Source: an uncultured Bacteroidales bacterium (GTDB lineage: Bacteria; Bacteroidota; Bacteroidia; Bacteroidales; UBA932). Taken from it: 64,000 nucleotides of DNA. This document shows, one piece after another, positions 36,340-44,799 of this stretch (the first letter of the stretch is position 1; each line of letters opens with the position of its first letter). Made by a program: the position numbers and the translations under genes. Under the pieces are notes generated by a model. It did not search any database, was not told the DNA's origin, and worked only from the letters and a program-made list of their open reading frames with translations. The stretch is taken from NCBI GenBank assembly GCA_944323825.1, contig CALUTY010000007.1, positions 1-64,000 of the forward strand, in the 5' to 3' direction.

Positions 36340-36558
36340 CTAAATCCTGTTTCTCTTGACGATGATGCTGATGATTCTTATCACAGAATAGGCGAAGAAT
36401 ATCCACCAGATTATCTGGTTTGTGGTGGAAAGGCGGTTTTCTTCAGGTCCAAAATAACCTCCATACAGGATTGCTGTTGAAAATGCGAATATCACCAGTG
36501 GGAAAATCAAGTTGAGTGCCCAGTGGTGTCTTTTCGGGGTTTCTTGATTTGTATTCAT
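36340..36558 (-). CDS. small two-helix membrane protein
   Basis: A 72-residue protein of unknown function. Residues about 14-35 (ALNLIFPLVIFAFSTAILYGGYF) and 46-66 (QIIWWIFFAYSVIRIISIIV) form two membrane helices joined by a short polar loop; both ends are charged (KRHH at the start, KRNR at the end). Hydrophobic pattern and clean start make it a credible gene despite its size. It lies between mnmG (convergent) and ruvA (same strand), with a parS-type site between it and ruvA. Confidence 0.6.
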   Translation of the reverse strand: MNTNQETPKRHHWALNLIFPLVIFAFSTAILYGGYFGPEENRLSTTNQIIWWIFFAYSVIRIISIIVKRNRI

Positions 36559-36578
36559 TTTTTTCTTTTTTTATTGAT

Positions 36579-36592
36579 GTTCCACGTGGAAC
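36579..36592. other. parS: parS-type centromere site 2 (beyond ruvA)
   Basis: A second perfect GTTCCACGTGGAAC, intergenic, 2 bp past the ruvA stop codon and 20 bp upstream of the small membrane protein start. Together with site 1 it extends to the same 16-base context TGTTCCACGTGGAACT. ParB bound here would cover the ruvA end. Confidence 0.8.
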
Positions 36593-36594
36593 TA

Positions 36595-37182
36595 TTAAAG
36601 TTTCTTCAATGCGAGTTTGATTATTGATTCCAGATTGGCGTCAGGATTCTCTTTGATTACTGCGGATATTGCCTTGTTAACATTTGCCTTGGTAAATCCA
36701 AGCAGGACGAGGGCTGTGACGGCTTCTTCCACGACGGCGTTGTTCCTGCTGCTGAGAATGACACCTGTATCGGCTCCTCCTCCTTTGACAATCTTGTCTT
36801 TCAGTTCGAGAATCAGTCTTTGTGCGCTTTTTAGGCCTATTCCCTTTATGCTTTTGATTCGGTTGATGTCTTCTGCGATGATTGCATTTCTGATTTCATC
36901 GGAAGTGAGGGAGGAGAGCATCATCCTGGCTGTGGCGGCTCCGACGCCGGACACTCCTATCAGAAGTCTGAAAAGTTCGCGTTCGTCCTTTGTGGCGAAA
37001 CCGTAGTAGAGTTCTTCGTCTTCGCGGAGATAATGGTGAATATATACCACCACATCCTTGCGGCTTTCCAGCTGGCTGTATGTCTGGAGTGATATGAGTA
37101 TCCTGTATCCGATGCCGTGGCATTCTACAATGGCATCGGTCGGCGTCAGTTCCACAAGTTCCCCTTTGATGTATTCTATCAT
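36595..37182 (-). CDS. ruvA: Holliday junction DNA-binding protein RuvA
   Basis: RuvA binds four-way junctions and targets RuvB. The 195-residue protein has the OB domain (MIEYIKGELVELTPTDAIVECHGIGYRI), two helix-hairpin-helix motifs (LIGVSGVGAATARMML and IKSIKGIGLKSAQRLILEL), an acidic linker and the small C-terminal domain III (EEAVTALVLLGFTKANVNKAI) that touches RuvB. A TAnnTTTG-type element in the divergent region (reverse of CAAAAATA, 37239-37246) can drive it. Confidence 0.97.
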   Translation of the reverse strand: MIEYIKGELVELTPTDAIVECHGIGYRILISLQTYSQLESRKDVVVYIHHYLREDEELYYGFATKDERELFRLLIGVSGVGAATARMMLSSLTSDEIRNAIIAEDINRIKSIKGIGLKSAQRLILELKDKIVKGGGADTGVILSSRNNAVVEEAVTALVLLGFTKANVNKAISAVIKENPDANLESIIKLALKKL

Positions 37183-37238
37183 TTTTTCTGGTTTATATGA
37201 TTACTTCTAAAAGTACCCTTTTAAGCTTCCAACGGACG

Positions 37239-37297
37239 CAAAAATATGAAAATTCGTGCACATTGATGTCAACTGATTGTTGTTTTTGTTAACTTTG
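37239..37297. promoter_or_regulatory. divergent -7 elements for ruvA and sufS
   Basis: On the minus strand TATTTTTG (reverse of 37239-37246) points to ruvA; on the plus strand TAACTTTG (37290-37297) points to sufS. Both fit TAnnTTTG. A TTG for each lies 23-24 bases upstream, more than the usual 19-20, and the two promoters overlap, so they may compete. Confidence 0.4.
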
Positions 37298-37341
37298 CCC
37301 GCTTGGATGCCTTATGGCATTATCCGGAAAGATGTAAGGTT

Positions 37342-38568
37342 ATGGATGCAGAAGAAATAAGAAGAAATTTTCCGGCCCTCGGCCGTCAGGTCTATGGCCG
37401 ACAGCTGGTCTATTTTGACAATGCTGCCACAGCCCAGCGTCCACGTTCAGTCATTGATGAGTGGACAAGGATTACGGAGCAGTGCAATGCAAATATCCAT
37501 AGGGCAGTGCATCTGATGTCTGAGGAGGCTACGGCTGCATACGAGGCGGCAAGAGAGGCTGTGCGGAAATTCATCAACGCCGGCAGCCGCGAGGAGATTG
37601 TTTTCACTTCCGGGACAACGGCTTCAATCAATCTGGTGGCATTTTCTTTCGGTGAGGCATTTGTTTCGGAAGGTGATGAAGTGATTGTGACCGAATGTGA
37701 GCATCATTCCGACATAGTACCGTGGCAGATGATGTGTCAGAGAAAGGGGGCTGTCCTGAAGGTGCTGAAGGTGGATGACAGCGGACATCTCATGATAAAT
37801 TCTCTTGACGGGCTGATTACTGACAGAACGAAGATTATGGCAGTGACGCATATTTCGAATGTGCTCGGCCTGGTCAATCCTGTAAAAGAGATAGTGAAAA
37901 AATGTCACGGGAAGGGAGTGCCGGTCCTTGTGGACGGGGCTCAGGGAATAGTCCATTTGAAGGTGGATGTGCAGGAGCTGGACTGTGACTTCTATGCCTT
38001 TTCCGGTCATAAGATTTATGCGGCTCCGGGGACAGGAGTCCTGTATGGAAAGAAGGAGTGGCTTGACAGGATGCCGCCTTATATGGGAGGGGGTGAGATG
38101 GTAGGGACCGTGAGGTTCAGCGGCACCACATATGCCCCGCTGCCTTTGAAATTCGAGGCAGGAACGCAGAATTTCGCAGGGGCGGCCACATTGAAACCTG
38201 CTCTGGAATTTGCAGCTTCCATAATGGATGATGCGGAGATTGTACGCAGTTTTGATGCAGTGAGGGATTATCTGCTGGATACACTTCTTGCCGACAGCCG
38301 CATCCGTCTTTACGGGGTTCCGGAAAATGCAGGGGAGAAGATACCTTTGTTTTCATTCAGTATGGACGGGGTGCATCATGAGGATCTGGCTCTGATTCTT
38401 GACAAGATGGGGATAGCAGTAAGGTCCGGGCAGATGTGTGCAGAGCCTCTGATGGACAGGTTCGGGGTGACGGGAATGCTGCGTGTTTCACTTGCCCCGT
38501 ATAATACTATGCAGGAATCAGAGTATTTTGTGAAATGTCTTGACAAGGCAGCAGGAATGCTTTCCTGA
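37342..38568 (+). CDS. sufS: cysteine desulfurase SufS
   Basis: SufS takes sulfur from cysteine with PLP and hands it to SufE for iron-sulfur cluster assembly. The 408-residue product from ATG 37342 (MDAEEIRRNFPALG) shows class II desulfurase blocks: FDNAATAQRP, FTSGTTASINLVA, the PLP aspartate in VDGAQGIVH, the Schiff-base Lys in FSGHKIYAAPGTGVLYG and the persulfide Cys in RSGQMCAEPLMDRFG. sufE starts 22 bp further on. sufBCD are not in the window. Confidence 0.96.
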   Translation: MDAEEIRRNFPALGRQVYGRQLVYFDNAATAQRPRSVIDEWTRITEQCNANIHRAVHLMSEEATAAYEAAREAVRKFINAGSREEIVFTSGTTASINLVAFSFGEAFVSEGDEVIVTECEHHSDIVPWQMMCQRKGAVLKVLKVDDSGHLMINSLDGLITDRTKIMAVTHISNVLGLVNPVKEIVKKCHGKGVPVLVDGAQGIVHLKVDVQELDCDFYAFSGHKIYAAPGTGVLYGKKEWLDRMPPYMGGGEMVGTVRFSGTTYAPLPLKFEAGTQNFAGAATLKPALEFAASIMDDAEIVRSFDAVRDYLLDTLLADSRIRLYGVPENAGEKIPLFSFSMDGVHHEDLALILDKMGIAVRSGQMCAEPLMDRFGVTGMLRVSLAPYNTMQESEYFVKCLDKAAGMLS

Positions 38569-38590
38569 TGTTATTGAATTGAATGATGAT

Positions 38591-39007
38591 ATGGAAAAGT
38601 CTCTACAAGAAATTGAAAATGAAGTAGTTGATGAGTTTTCCATGTTTGATGAGTGGCTTGACAAATATGAATATCTCATTGAACTCGGAAAGAATCTCGG
38701 TGACTATCCTGAAGACAGAAAGACTGAAGACCGCCTTATAAAAGGTTGTCAATCAAGGGTGTGGCTTGACTATCGGATGGAAGATGGAAAGATTGTCTTC
38801 AGTGCTGACAGCGATGCCATAATAACTAAGGGGATAATCTCGCTTCTTATAAAGATATACTCCGGAAGAAGGCCCGATGAGATAGTTTCTTCGGACTTTT
38901 CGGTGGTGGACAGGATCGGGCTGAAGGAGAATCTTTCGCCGACAAGGGCAAACGGACTTGTCTCCATGATAGCGAAGATAAAGGAAGTTGCAGCTGAAAA
39001 CCTCTGA
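38591..39007 (+). CDS. sufE: sulfur acceptor protein SufE
   Basis: SufE takes the persulfide from SufS and passes it to SufB. The 138-residue product has the defining loop LIKGCQSRVWL with the acceptor Cys53, plus the upstream EYLIELGKNLGDYPEDRKTEDRLI segment. ATG 38591 gives the normal length; the frame overlaps the end of sufS if extended. Operon with sufS and the following DUF59 gene. Confidence 0.95.
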   Translation: MEKSLQEIENEVVDEFSMFDEWLDKYEYLIELGKNLGDYPEDRKTEDRLIKGCQSRVWLDYRMEDGKIVFSADSDAIITKGIISLLIKIYSGRRPDEIVSSDFSVVDRIGLKENLSPTRANGLVSMIAKIKEVAAENL

Positions 39008-39062
39008 CAACGGCAGGGGAGCGGCCGGGTCTGAAAGGGCAGCGGCACAGATATTTGACAAT

Positions 39063-39443
39063 ATGGGGCTTAAAGATATATTCGGCAGGAAAAGGAATTT
39101 GTCCGCCGTGGAGAAAGAAGTCGAAAAGGAGAAACTTATGGCTTTGGAAAGGGATATAATAATGGCACTCAGACAGGTATATGACCCTGAAATACCTGTC
39201 AACATCTATGATCTCGGACTCATATATGAACTTAAGGTTGATGAGGACCATAATGTGTATATACAGATGACATTGACTGCTCCGAACTGTCCGATGGCGG
39301 ACTATGTGGTGGATGCCGTGAAGGCTTCCGTGGAGGATGTTCCCGGAGTTGTCAGTGTAAAGGTCGAACTGGTGTTCGAGCCTGTCTGGGACAAAAGCAG
39401 AATGTCAGAGGAGGCTCTGGTGGAGCTGGGGCTGGATGACTGA
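39063..39443 (+). CDS. DUF59/MIP18-family iron-sulfur assembly protein (SufT-like)
   Basis: A 126-residue DUF59 protein. The core VYDPEIPVNIYDLGLIYELKV and LTAPNCPMADYVVDAVKASVEDVPGVVSVKVELVFEPVWD is the MIP18/PaaD-type domain, with the reactive Cys in APNCPMA. Such proteins help mature iron-sulfur enzymes; next to sufS and sufE it is probably a SufT-type factor. A lysine- and glutamate-rich N-terminal helix (about 1-30) is extra. ATG 39063 is chosen; the longer frame starts with TTG at 38988 within sufE. folK overlaps its end by 8 bp. Confidence 0.88.
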   Translation: MGLKDIFGRKRNLSAVEKEVEKEKLMALERDIIMALRQVYDPEIPVNIYDLGLIYELKVDEDHNVYIQMTLTAPNCPMADYVVDAVKASVEDVPGVVSVKVELVFEPVWDKSRMSEEALVELGLDD

Positions 39444-39957
39444 CCGACTGACAATGGCTGAAGCAGGCAATTCCGGCAGGGAAGTCATGCTTTATCTCGG
39501 ACTGGGGTCGAATCTCGGTGACAAGAGGCAGAATCTTCTGGATGCCGTTAAGCGGCTAGATATGGCATTTGCAGTGCATTATGATGCCCTTTCCGATTTT
39601 GTGCAGACAGAGCCGTGGGGATTTGAAAGCGATGACCTATTCCTGAATGCTGCCGTAAGGTACAGGCTGTCTGTTCCACGGGGAACCTGCATGAATGCCT
39701 TTGCTCATGAAATCCTCAGAAAATGCAAGGCTGTGGAGGCTGAAATGGGGCGTACTGGAAAGCCTGAATATGATTCGGAAGGCAAGCGAATATACCGTTC
39801 AAGGGTCATCGACATAGACATACTTCTTCTCGGTGATTTCAGAATAGATGACAATGACTTGAAAATCCCCCATCCTTTTATGCGCGAGAGGGATTTTGTC
39901 ATGATTCCGCTTCGGCAGATAGCATCCCGTCACACAATGGATTCCTTATTCATGTGA
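39436..39957 (+). CDS. folK: hydroxymethyl-dihydropterin pyrophosphokinase
   Basis: FolK moves pyrophosphate from ATP to 6-hydroxymethyl-7,8-dihydropterin, a folate synthesis step. Family blocks: YLGLGSNLGDKRQNL, TEPWGF, the FLNAAV strand, EMGRTGK, the metal/ATP block RVIDIDILLLGD and IPHPFMRERDFVMIPL. ATG 39436 overlaps the DUF59 stop by 8 bp; ATG 39454 or 39487 (MLYLGLGS, the usual beginning of homologues) are realistic alternatives, giving 173, 167 or 156 residues. A one-mismatch parS-like sequence lies inside (39673-39686). Confidence 0.94.
   Translation: MTDRLTMAEAGNSGREVMLYLGLGSNLGDKRQNLLDAVKRLDMAFAVHYDALSDFVQTEPWGFESDDLFLNAAVRYRLSVPRGTCMNAFAHEILRKCKAVEAEMGRTGKPEYDSEGKRIYRSRVIDIDILLLGDFRIDDNDLKIPHPFMRERDFVMIPLRQIASRHTMDSLFM
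39673..39686. other. parS-like site 3 with one mismatch (inside folK)
   Basis: GTTCCACGGGGAAC differs from the two perfect sites only at position 9 (G for T), which breaks the palindrome core CACGTG. It lies 3.1 kb from site 2 and encodes the VPRGT word in folK just as site 1 does in mnmG. It may be a weak or decayed ParB site. Confidence 0.45.
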
Positions 39958-39984
39958 TTTGGGTGCATTTTACGGATAATTGTC

Positions 39985-39992
39985 TATTTTTG
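39985..39992 (+). promoter_or_regulatory. -7 element TATTTTTG for glyQS
   Basis: TATTTTTG fits TAnnTTTG; transcription would start near 39999, leaving an 89-base leader before ATG 40088. TTTG at 39958-39961 is 23 bases upstream, somewhat too far. No riboswitch or T-box-like structure was recognised in the leader. Confidence 0.35.
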
Positions 39993-40087
39993 CAGTTTGT
40001 TCGGACGAGGCATGCGGGGTTGGATTTGGCGGCTGATTTTCAGTGTGTGACTTTTTCTTTGACGAAAGATATTAATAAACAGATATT

Positions 40088-41629
40088 ATGACACAGGATG
40101 AACTTTTCAAGACTTTGGTCGCCCATTGCAAGGAGTATGGCTTCATATTTCCTTCAAGTGAGATCTATGACGGGCTTGCAGCTGTCTATGATTACGGGCA
40201 GATGGGCGTGGAACTGAAGAACAACATCAAGAGATACTGGTGGGAGGCAATGGTCAGGCTTCATGAAAATATAGTGGGCATCGACTCCTGCATTTTCATG
40301 CATCCGAAGATATGGGAGGCTTCAGGTCATGTCGGGGCTTTCAATGACCCTCTCATCGACAACAAGGATTCCAAGAAAAGATACCGTGCCGATGTGCTTA
40401 TCGAGGATTATATCGCCAAGCTTGAAGAGAAGATAAGAAAGGAGGTGGAAAAAGGCCGCAAGAAGTTCGGGGACGGCTTCGATGAGGCAAAGTTCCTGGA
40501 GACCAATCCCAATGTGCTCCGCAACAAGGCAAAGATTGACGAAGTGCGGAAGAGGATGAATGAGGCCCTGAATGCCAATGACCTGGCCGCTCTCCGTCAG
40601 ATAATTATCGACTGCGAGATCGTATGTCCTATTTCAGGCACAAAGAACTGGACCGAGGTACGCCAGTTCAATCTGATGTTCAGCACACAGCTCGGCAACA
40701 CTTCCGATGACACCAATGTCATCTATCTGCGTCCTGAAACGGCACAGGGAATATTCGTGAACTACCTGAATGTGCAGAAGACCGGCCGCATGAAGATTCC
40801 TTTCGGAATAGCTCAGATAGGAAAAGCCTTCAGAAATGAGATTGTGGCCCGCCAGTTCATCTTCAGGATGAGGGAATTCGAGCAGATGGAGATGCAGTTC
40901 TTCATCAAGCCGGGTACGGAACTCGACTGGTTCAAGACATGGAAACAAAACCGTCTTGCATGGCATCAGGCCCTCGGCATGGGTGACGGCAACTACCGTT
41001 TCCATGACCATGAGAAGCTTGCCCACTATGCAAATGCCGCCACTGACATCGAATTCAACTTCCCGTTCGGCTTCAAGGAGCTGGAGGGAATCCATTCGAG
41101 GACGGACTTCGATCTCGGAAACCATCAGAAATTCTCAGGCAAGAAGATACAGTATTTCGACTCTGAGAGCGGCGAAAGCTACACCCCATATGTCATCGAG
41201 ACTTCAATCGGAGTGGACAGGATGGTGCTTGCAGTGCTTTCCAATTCATATCACGAGGAGCAGCTTGAAAACGGCGAAAGCAGGGTTGTCCTCAGCATTC
41301 CGGCACCGCTTGCTCCTGTGAAGGTGGCAGTGCTGCCGCTCATCAAGAAGGATGGTCTTCCTGAGCTTGCACAGAGCATCATGGATGATCTCAAGTATGA
41401 CTTCAACTGCCAGTATGATGAGAAGGACAGCATCGGAAAGCGTTACCGTCGTCAGGATGCCATCGGTACCCCGTTCTGCGTTACAGTTGACCATGACTCT
41501 CTCAATGACCGCTGCGTGACTGTCCGTGACCGAGACACCATGACCCAGGAACGGGTGAAGATAGAGGACCTTCCTCACATCATCGGCTCCAAGGTCAACA
41601 TGAGCAACCTGCTCAGGAAGTTGAAATAG
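40088..41629 (+). CDS. glyQS: glycyl-tRNA synthetase, single-chain type
   Basis: Charges tRNA-Gly with glycine. The 513-residue protein is the dimeric alpha2 type found in eukaryotes, archaea and Bacteroidetes, not the alpha2beta2 type. Visible class II features: motif 2 FGIAQIGKAFRNEI followed by FIFRMREFEQMEMQFF, IYLRPETAQGIFVN, motif 3 IETSIGVDRMVLAVL with its Arg, and the C-terminal anticodon-binding domain (VAVLPLIKK, YRRQDAIGTPFCVTVDHD). Single-gene unit. Confidence 0.98.
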   Translation: MTQDELFKTLVAHCKEYGFIFPSSEIYDGLAAVYDYGQMGVELKNNIKRYWWEAMVRLHENIVGIDSCIFMHPKIWEASGHVGAFNDPLIDNKDSKKRYRADVLIEDYIAKLEEKIRKEVEKGRKKFGDGFDEAKFLETNPNVLRNKAKIDEVRKRMNEALNANDLAALRQIIIDCEIVCPISGTKNWTEVRQFNLMFSTQLGNTSDDTNVIYLRPETAQGIFVNYLNVQKTGRMKIPFGIAQIGKAFRNEIVARQFIFRMREFEQMEMQFFIKPGTELDWFKTWKQNRLAWHQALGMGDGNYRFHDHEKLAHYANAATDIEFNFPFGFKELEGIHSRTDFDLGNHQKFSGKKIQYFDSESGESYTPYVIETSIGVDRMVLAVLSNSYHEEQLENGESRVVLSIPAPLAPVKVAVLPLIKKDGLPELAQSIMDDLKYDFNCQYDEKDSIGKRYRRQDAIGTPFCVTVDHDSLNDRCVTVRDRDTMTQERVKIEDLPHIIGSKVNMSNLLRKLK

Positions 41630-41700
41630 TTTTATAATTATTTAGTGCGGCTCCTGCCTTTCGGGTGACTGGTGGTCATTTGAAAAGCATGGAGCCGCTT
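41630..41700 (+). other. structured 3-prime region after glyQS
   Basis: GCGGCTCC (41647-41654) and GGAGCCGC (41691-41698) are perfect reverse complements around 36 bases, and AT-rich sequence flanks both sides. This may be the glyQS terminator or a 3-prime structure; the long loop makes it unusual. Confidence 0.35.
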
Positions 41701-41746
41701 GAATATATAAATTATTTGTTTTCAATGTGTCACATGACATCGTTCA

Positions 41747-41778
41747 TTTGCATTTGAACTTTTTTTATTCTAAATTTG
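41747..41778 (+). promoter_or_regulatory. promoter TTTG-N20-TAAATTTG for the lipoprotein operon
   Basis: TTTG (41747-41750) and TAAATTTG (41771-41778) are 20 bases apart, a full match to the Bacteroidetes pattern. The transcript would start near 41785, 32 bases before ATG 41817, and supports that start over the codon at 41727. Confidence 0.65.
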
Positions 41779-41816
41779 ATGTTCTTCAAAATTTATTATC
41801 CATAATATTTATGTTT

Positions 41817-44033
41817 ATGAAACGATTCCTTATCTATGCCTCTCTTTCTATTCTATGGGGGGGGATTGTGCTTACCGGATGTAAAAAAGAAGAAGTGACC
41901 GGTGAAGATCCCGGAACAGATCCGGCAGAAACATCTGACTTCAGATTCGAGACCACCGACCTTACACAGGCAAGTTTCGGGGTGACGATCACTCCGGAAG
42001 ATCAGCAGATGACATATTACTACGGGCTGGTATCAAAATCAGATTACGACGAATACGGAGGCGGAGAACTTCTCCAGCAGGCCAATCTTGAATATTTCGA
42101 ATCGATTGCTGCAGAAAACGGAACCACACTTGACGAACTTCTCGTTGCGGAACTGCGCAGTGGCATTCAGGAATATTCCACCAGACTTCTTGACCCGGGT
42201 ACTGAATATATATTCTATGCATACGGACTTTCTACTGAGGGCGAGGCTCTCACAGATGTCAACACATACGGATTTACTGCTCCGGCAGCAGAATTCATTG
42301 AAGGCGTTAAATTCGAAATAACAGGGACGGACATTACTCCGACTTCGTTCACCCTGAATGTCACTCCGAACAATCCTGACATATTTTATTTTTCTGATGT
42401 GTTCCTTGCTTCGCAGTATCAGGAATATTGCGGCGGAACTCCTGAAGGCATAGGTCCTTTCGTGGAGTCTTATCTTGAAACGATAAAGGCAAGCGAGAAC
42501 TATTCACAGTATACCTGGCCATATATTGTTTCCGGTCTCACTTTCCGAGGAGCGTCATCTGACAGTGAAAGTTTTGTCAATCTGCTGCCGGAAACCACTT
42601 ATTATGCCTTTGCAGTGGGTGTCGCCAATGACGGAACTGTAGTGACCGCTGCCACAGTTGCTCCGATTTCCACTTCAGAGACTCCGAGAAATGAATACAG
42701 CGTAAGCAATGAAAGGGTGACTGACGTATCCTATTCCGCTTCCGTGACAGCTACTCAGAGCGAGACATTTGCCGTGATGATGGAGCGTCGGTACTTTTTC
42801 TCTGATACGGATTCTGATGCTGACATCATCAGTGCACTTTATACTGCACATGGGGAAGACATCTCTGACTATTGTTATGCGGACAACGCCTATGTGTCAT
42901 TTGATCATCTGATTCCTGGCGAAGACTATTATCTGCTGATTTTTGCCTGCAATCCGGACGGTTCACCGAAGCTCGATGAAGGCAAGGTCAATCTGATGAA
43001 GAGAGAAGTGAGGACACTTGCAGCGGAAAAGACAAGTGTACAGTTCGATGTATGGGTTAGCAATGTTGACCGTACCACGGCCACTGTCAATGTATCGGCT
43101 TCAGGAAGCGGGGCGGAGGATGAGACATACATGTTCAATTACATGACAGAGTCGGAGTACCGCGAACTGGAGAATGCCGTGGAGTACTGGGGAACTTATG
43201 ATGATATGGATGAGGCTCTGCAGGCCCATATGAATGAGTTTTTTGATGCAAGGCTGCAGGAATATAATGAAGGTCATCCGGGTGCGGAAATGGATATGAA
43301 GGAATTTCTTTCCAGGACACTTGAGTACGGGGCCAGTACCATGATGCCTGTATCATACGGCCTTGAAGGACTTGAGTCAGGGGAAACCTATTATGTATAT
43401 CTCTTCGGAGTCAAGGCAGACGGTTCATATACCACTTCTGCTGTCATTGAAGAATTTACAACTGTTGCCGATGTAGAGTGTGCCGCTTCCATAGGATTCA
43501 TGTATAACCAATCACTTTATGGCGACAGGGTCTATCTTTATGTATATGGATATCCTTCTGGAGATTGGGACAGATATTATATGAAATTGTTCCCTGAAAC
43601 GGATGAATGGACCGGCAAGACAAAGGACGAGGTGCTTGAACTTCTTCAGCAGGAGCAGGCGTTCACAAGAAGTGGATGGAGTGTAAACGGGTATGTCAAT
43701 TTGAGTGCCACATGGTATTGTTACGGTGTATGTTTTGATACTGCAGGCATTCCTACTGATGTCTACAAAATGTCTATGACTGTCCCGGCAGATGGCGGAA
43801 ATTCTTCAGGAGATCTTGTTCCGGAAATCTTGTCCGATGCAGTCCAGTCCGGTTCTTCTTCATCCATGTCACTCACAATGCATGACGTATACGGCTTGTT
43901 GTCTCCAGTGTCGTCTGCGGTTCAAATGAGGGCCTTTGAGCCTGTGGACCTCGACGGTGTGGACTTTTCATCCGCATTGCTCAGGAAATATGTGCCTGCA
44001 GCTCCTGTAGCTGACATCCATACGAGGCTCTAA
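41817..44033 (+). CDS. surface lipoprotein with five tandem FN3-like modules
   Basis: A 738-residue lipoprotein (ATG 41817; ATG 41811 possible). SPII signal with lipobox LTGC, then KKEE and an acidic linker. The rest is five tandem modules of roughly 115-150 residues. Each has a strand pair (TQASFGVTITPEDQQMTYYYG in the first), a helical insert (YDEYGG..LEYFESIAAENG), and a closing motif of the form L-x-P-G-x-x-Y-x-x-x-x-x-G-x-x-x-D/E-G (LLDPGTEYIFYAYGLSTEG, LLPETTYYAFAVGVANDG, LIPGEDYYLLIFACNPDG, LESGETYYVYLFGVKADG). This is a Bacteroidetes-type fibronectin-III-like surface protein, probably an adhesin or carbohydrate-contacting protein. First of three lipoprotein genes. Confidence 0.82.
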   Translation: MKRFLIYASLSILWGGIVLTGCKKEEVTGEDPGTDPAETSDFRFETTDLTQASFGVTITPEDQQMTYYYGLVSKSDYDEYGGGELLQQANLEYFESIAAENGTTLDELLVAELRSGIQEYSTRLLDPGTEYIFYAYGLSTEGEALTDVNTYGFTAPAAEFIEGVKFEITGTDITPTSFTLNVTPNNPDIFYFSDVFLASQYQEYCGGTPEGIGPFVESYLETIKASENYSQYTWPYIVSGLTFRGASSDSESFVNLLPETTYYAFAVGVANDGTVVTAATVAPISTSETPRNEYSVSNERVTDVSYSASVTATQSETFAVMMERRYFFSDTDSDADIISALYTAHGEDISDYCYADNAYVSFDHLIPGEDYYLLIFACNPDGSPKLDEGKVNLMKREVRTLAAEKTSVQFDVWVSNVDRTTATVNVSASGSGAEDETYMFNYMTESEYRELENAVEYWGTYDDMDEALQAHMNEFFDARLQEYNEGHPGAEMDMKEFLSRTLEYGASTMMPVSYGLEGLESGETYYVYLFGVKADGSYTTSAVIEEFTTVADVECAASIGFMYNQSLYGDRVYLYVYGYPSGDWDRYYMKLFPETDEWTGKTKDEVLELLQQEQAFTRSGWSVNGYVNLSATWYCYGVCFDTAGIPTDVYKMSMTVPADGGNSSGDLVPEILSDAVQSGSSSSMSLTMHDVYGLLSPVSSAVQMRAFEPVDLDGVDFSSALLRKYVPAAPVADIHTRL

Positions 44034-44045
44034 TCTGCAGATACA

Positions 44046-44750
44046 ATGAAGAAGATATTGTTTCTTTTGGCATCGCTTTCCGTCGTGGCCATGTTGGCCG
44101 GCTGCGACGGAAAGGACACGGTGCCGGATTCAGGCGCCGGTACGGATGAAGGTCAGGGGACTGAGGATCCTGAAGTTCCTGAAGAACCTTCGACAGCAGA
44201 ATACGCCGTCGGCGATTATTATGCCGAAGGTTTTGTGAAGGGGATAGTGTTCAATGTTGATGAGGCGGGAGAACACGGGTATGTAATGTCGCTGGACGAA
44301 ACTGTCGCAGTGTGGTCTTACAGAAATGAAAGCGTCATGGACGGGACTCCTAGCTCAGACGGAAAATATAATACCGGCTGCGTACAGCTGATGTCCGACT
44401 GGCAGGAATATTATCCTGGCTTTGCATGGGCAGAACAGAAAAACGTGATGGGACTTGACAACTGGTATGTGCCTTCAAGTTATGAAATGACGCTTATATA
44501 TACGGCATACACGGGACATGAGCCCGGTATTTCGGAAACGGATGAAGATACGGATGCAAAAGAATGGTTCAATGCCTGCATCACCGCCCATGGTGGCACT
44601 CCGTTAAGGGATGTGCTCTATTGGACATCGGGTGAACTGGGTCCGCAGATTGCCTATGTGTTTGACATGACCACCGGCAACAATAATCTGACCCAGGGTC
44701 TGGTGTACAAATCAAACGAATATCCGTTCAGGGCGATAAGCCGTTTCTGA
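44046..44750 (+). CDS. lipoprotein with a DUF1566/Lcl-like domain
   Basis: A 234-residue lipoprotein (lipobox LAGC, Cys20) with a Pro/Glu/Asp-rich linker to about residue 53. Residues about 54-234 match the pattern of the DUF1566/Lcl C-terminal domain: GIVFNVDEAGEHGYVMSLDE, GLDNWYVPSSYEMTLIYTAY, VLYWTSGELGPQIAYVFDM, YPFRAISRF. In other bacteria this fold is related to the sulfatase-modifying/C-type-lectin-like group and serves binding. It begins 12 bp after the FN3-like lipoprotein gene and shares its transcript. Confidence 0.8.
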   Translation: MKKILFLLASLSVVAMLAGCDGKDTVPDSGAGTDEGQGTEDPEVPEEPSTAEYAVGDYYAEGFVKGIVFNVDEAGEHGYVMSLDETVAVWSYRNESVMDGTPSSDGKYNTGCVQLMSDWQEYYPGFAWAEQKNVMGLDNWYVPSSYEMTLIYTAYTGHEPGISETDEDTDAKEWFNACITAHGGTPLRDVLYWTSGELGPQIAYVFDMTTGNNNLTQGLVYKSNEYPFRAISRF

Positions 44751-44799
44751 GGTCATTGGGCGGATAAAAAACAGTTTAAAACAGGAGAACAATCATCAG

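Noticed and set aside
41727..41816. Longer N-terminus for the FN3-like lipoprotein (start at 41727)
   Set aside because: It would overlap the promoter at 41747-41778 and bury the lipoprotein signal.
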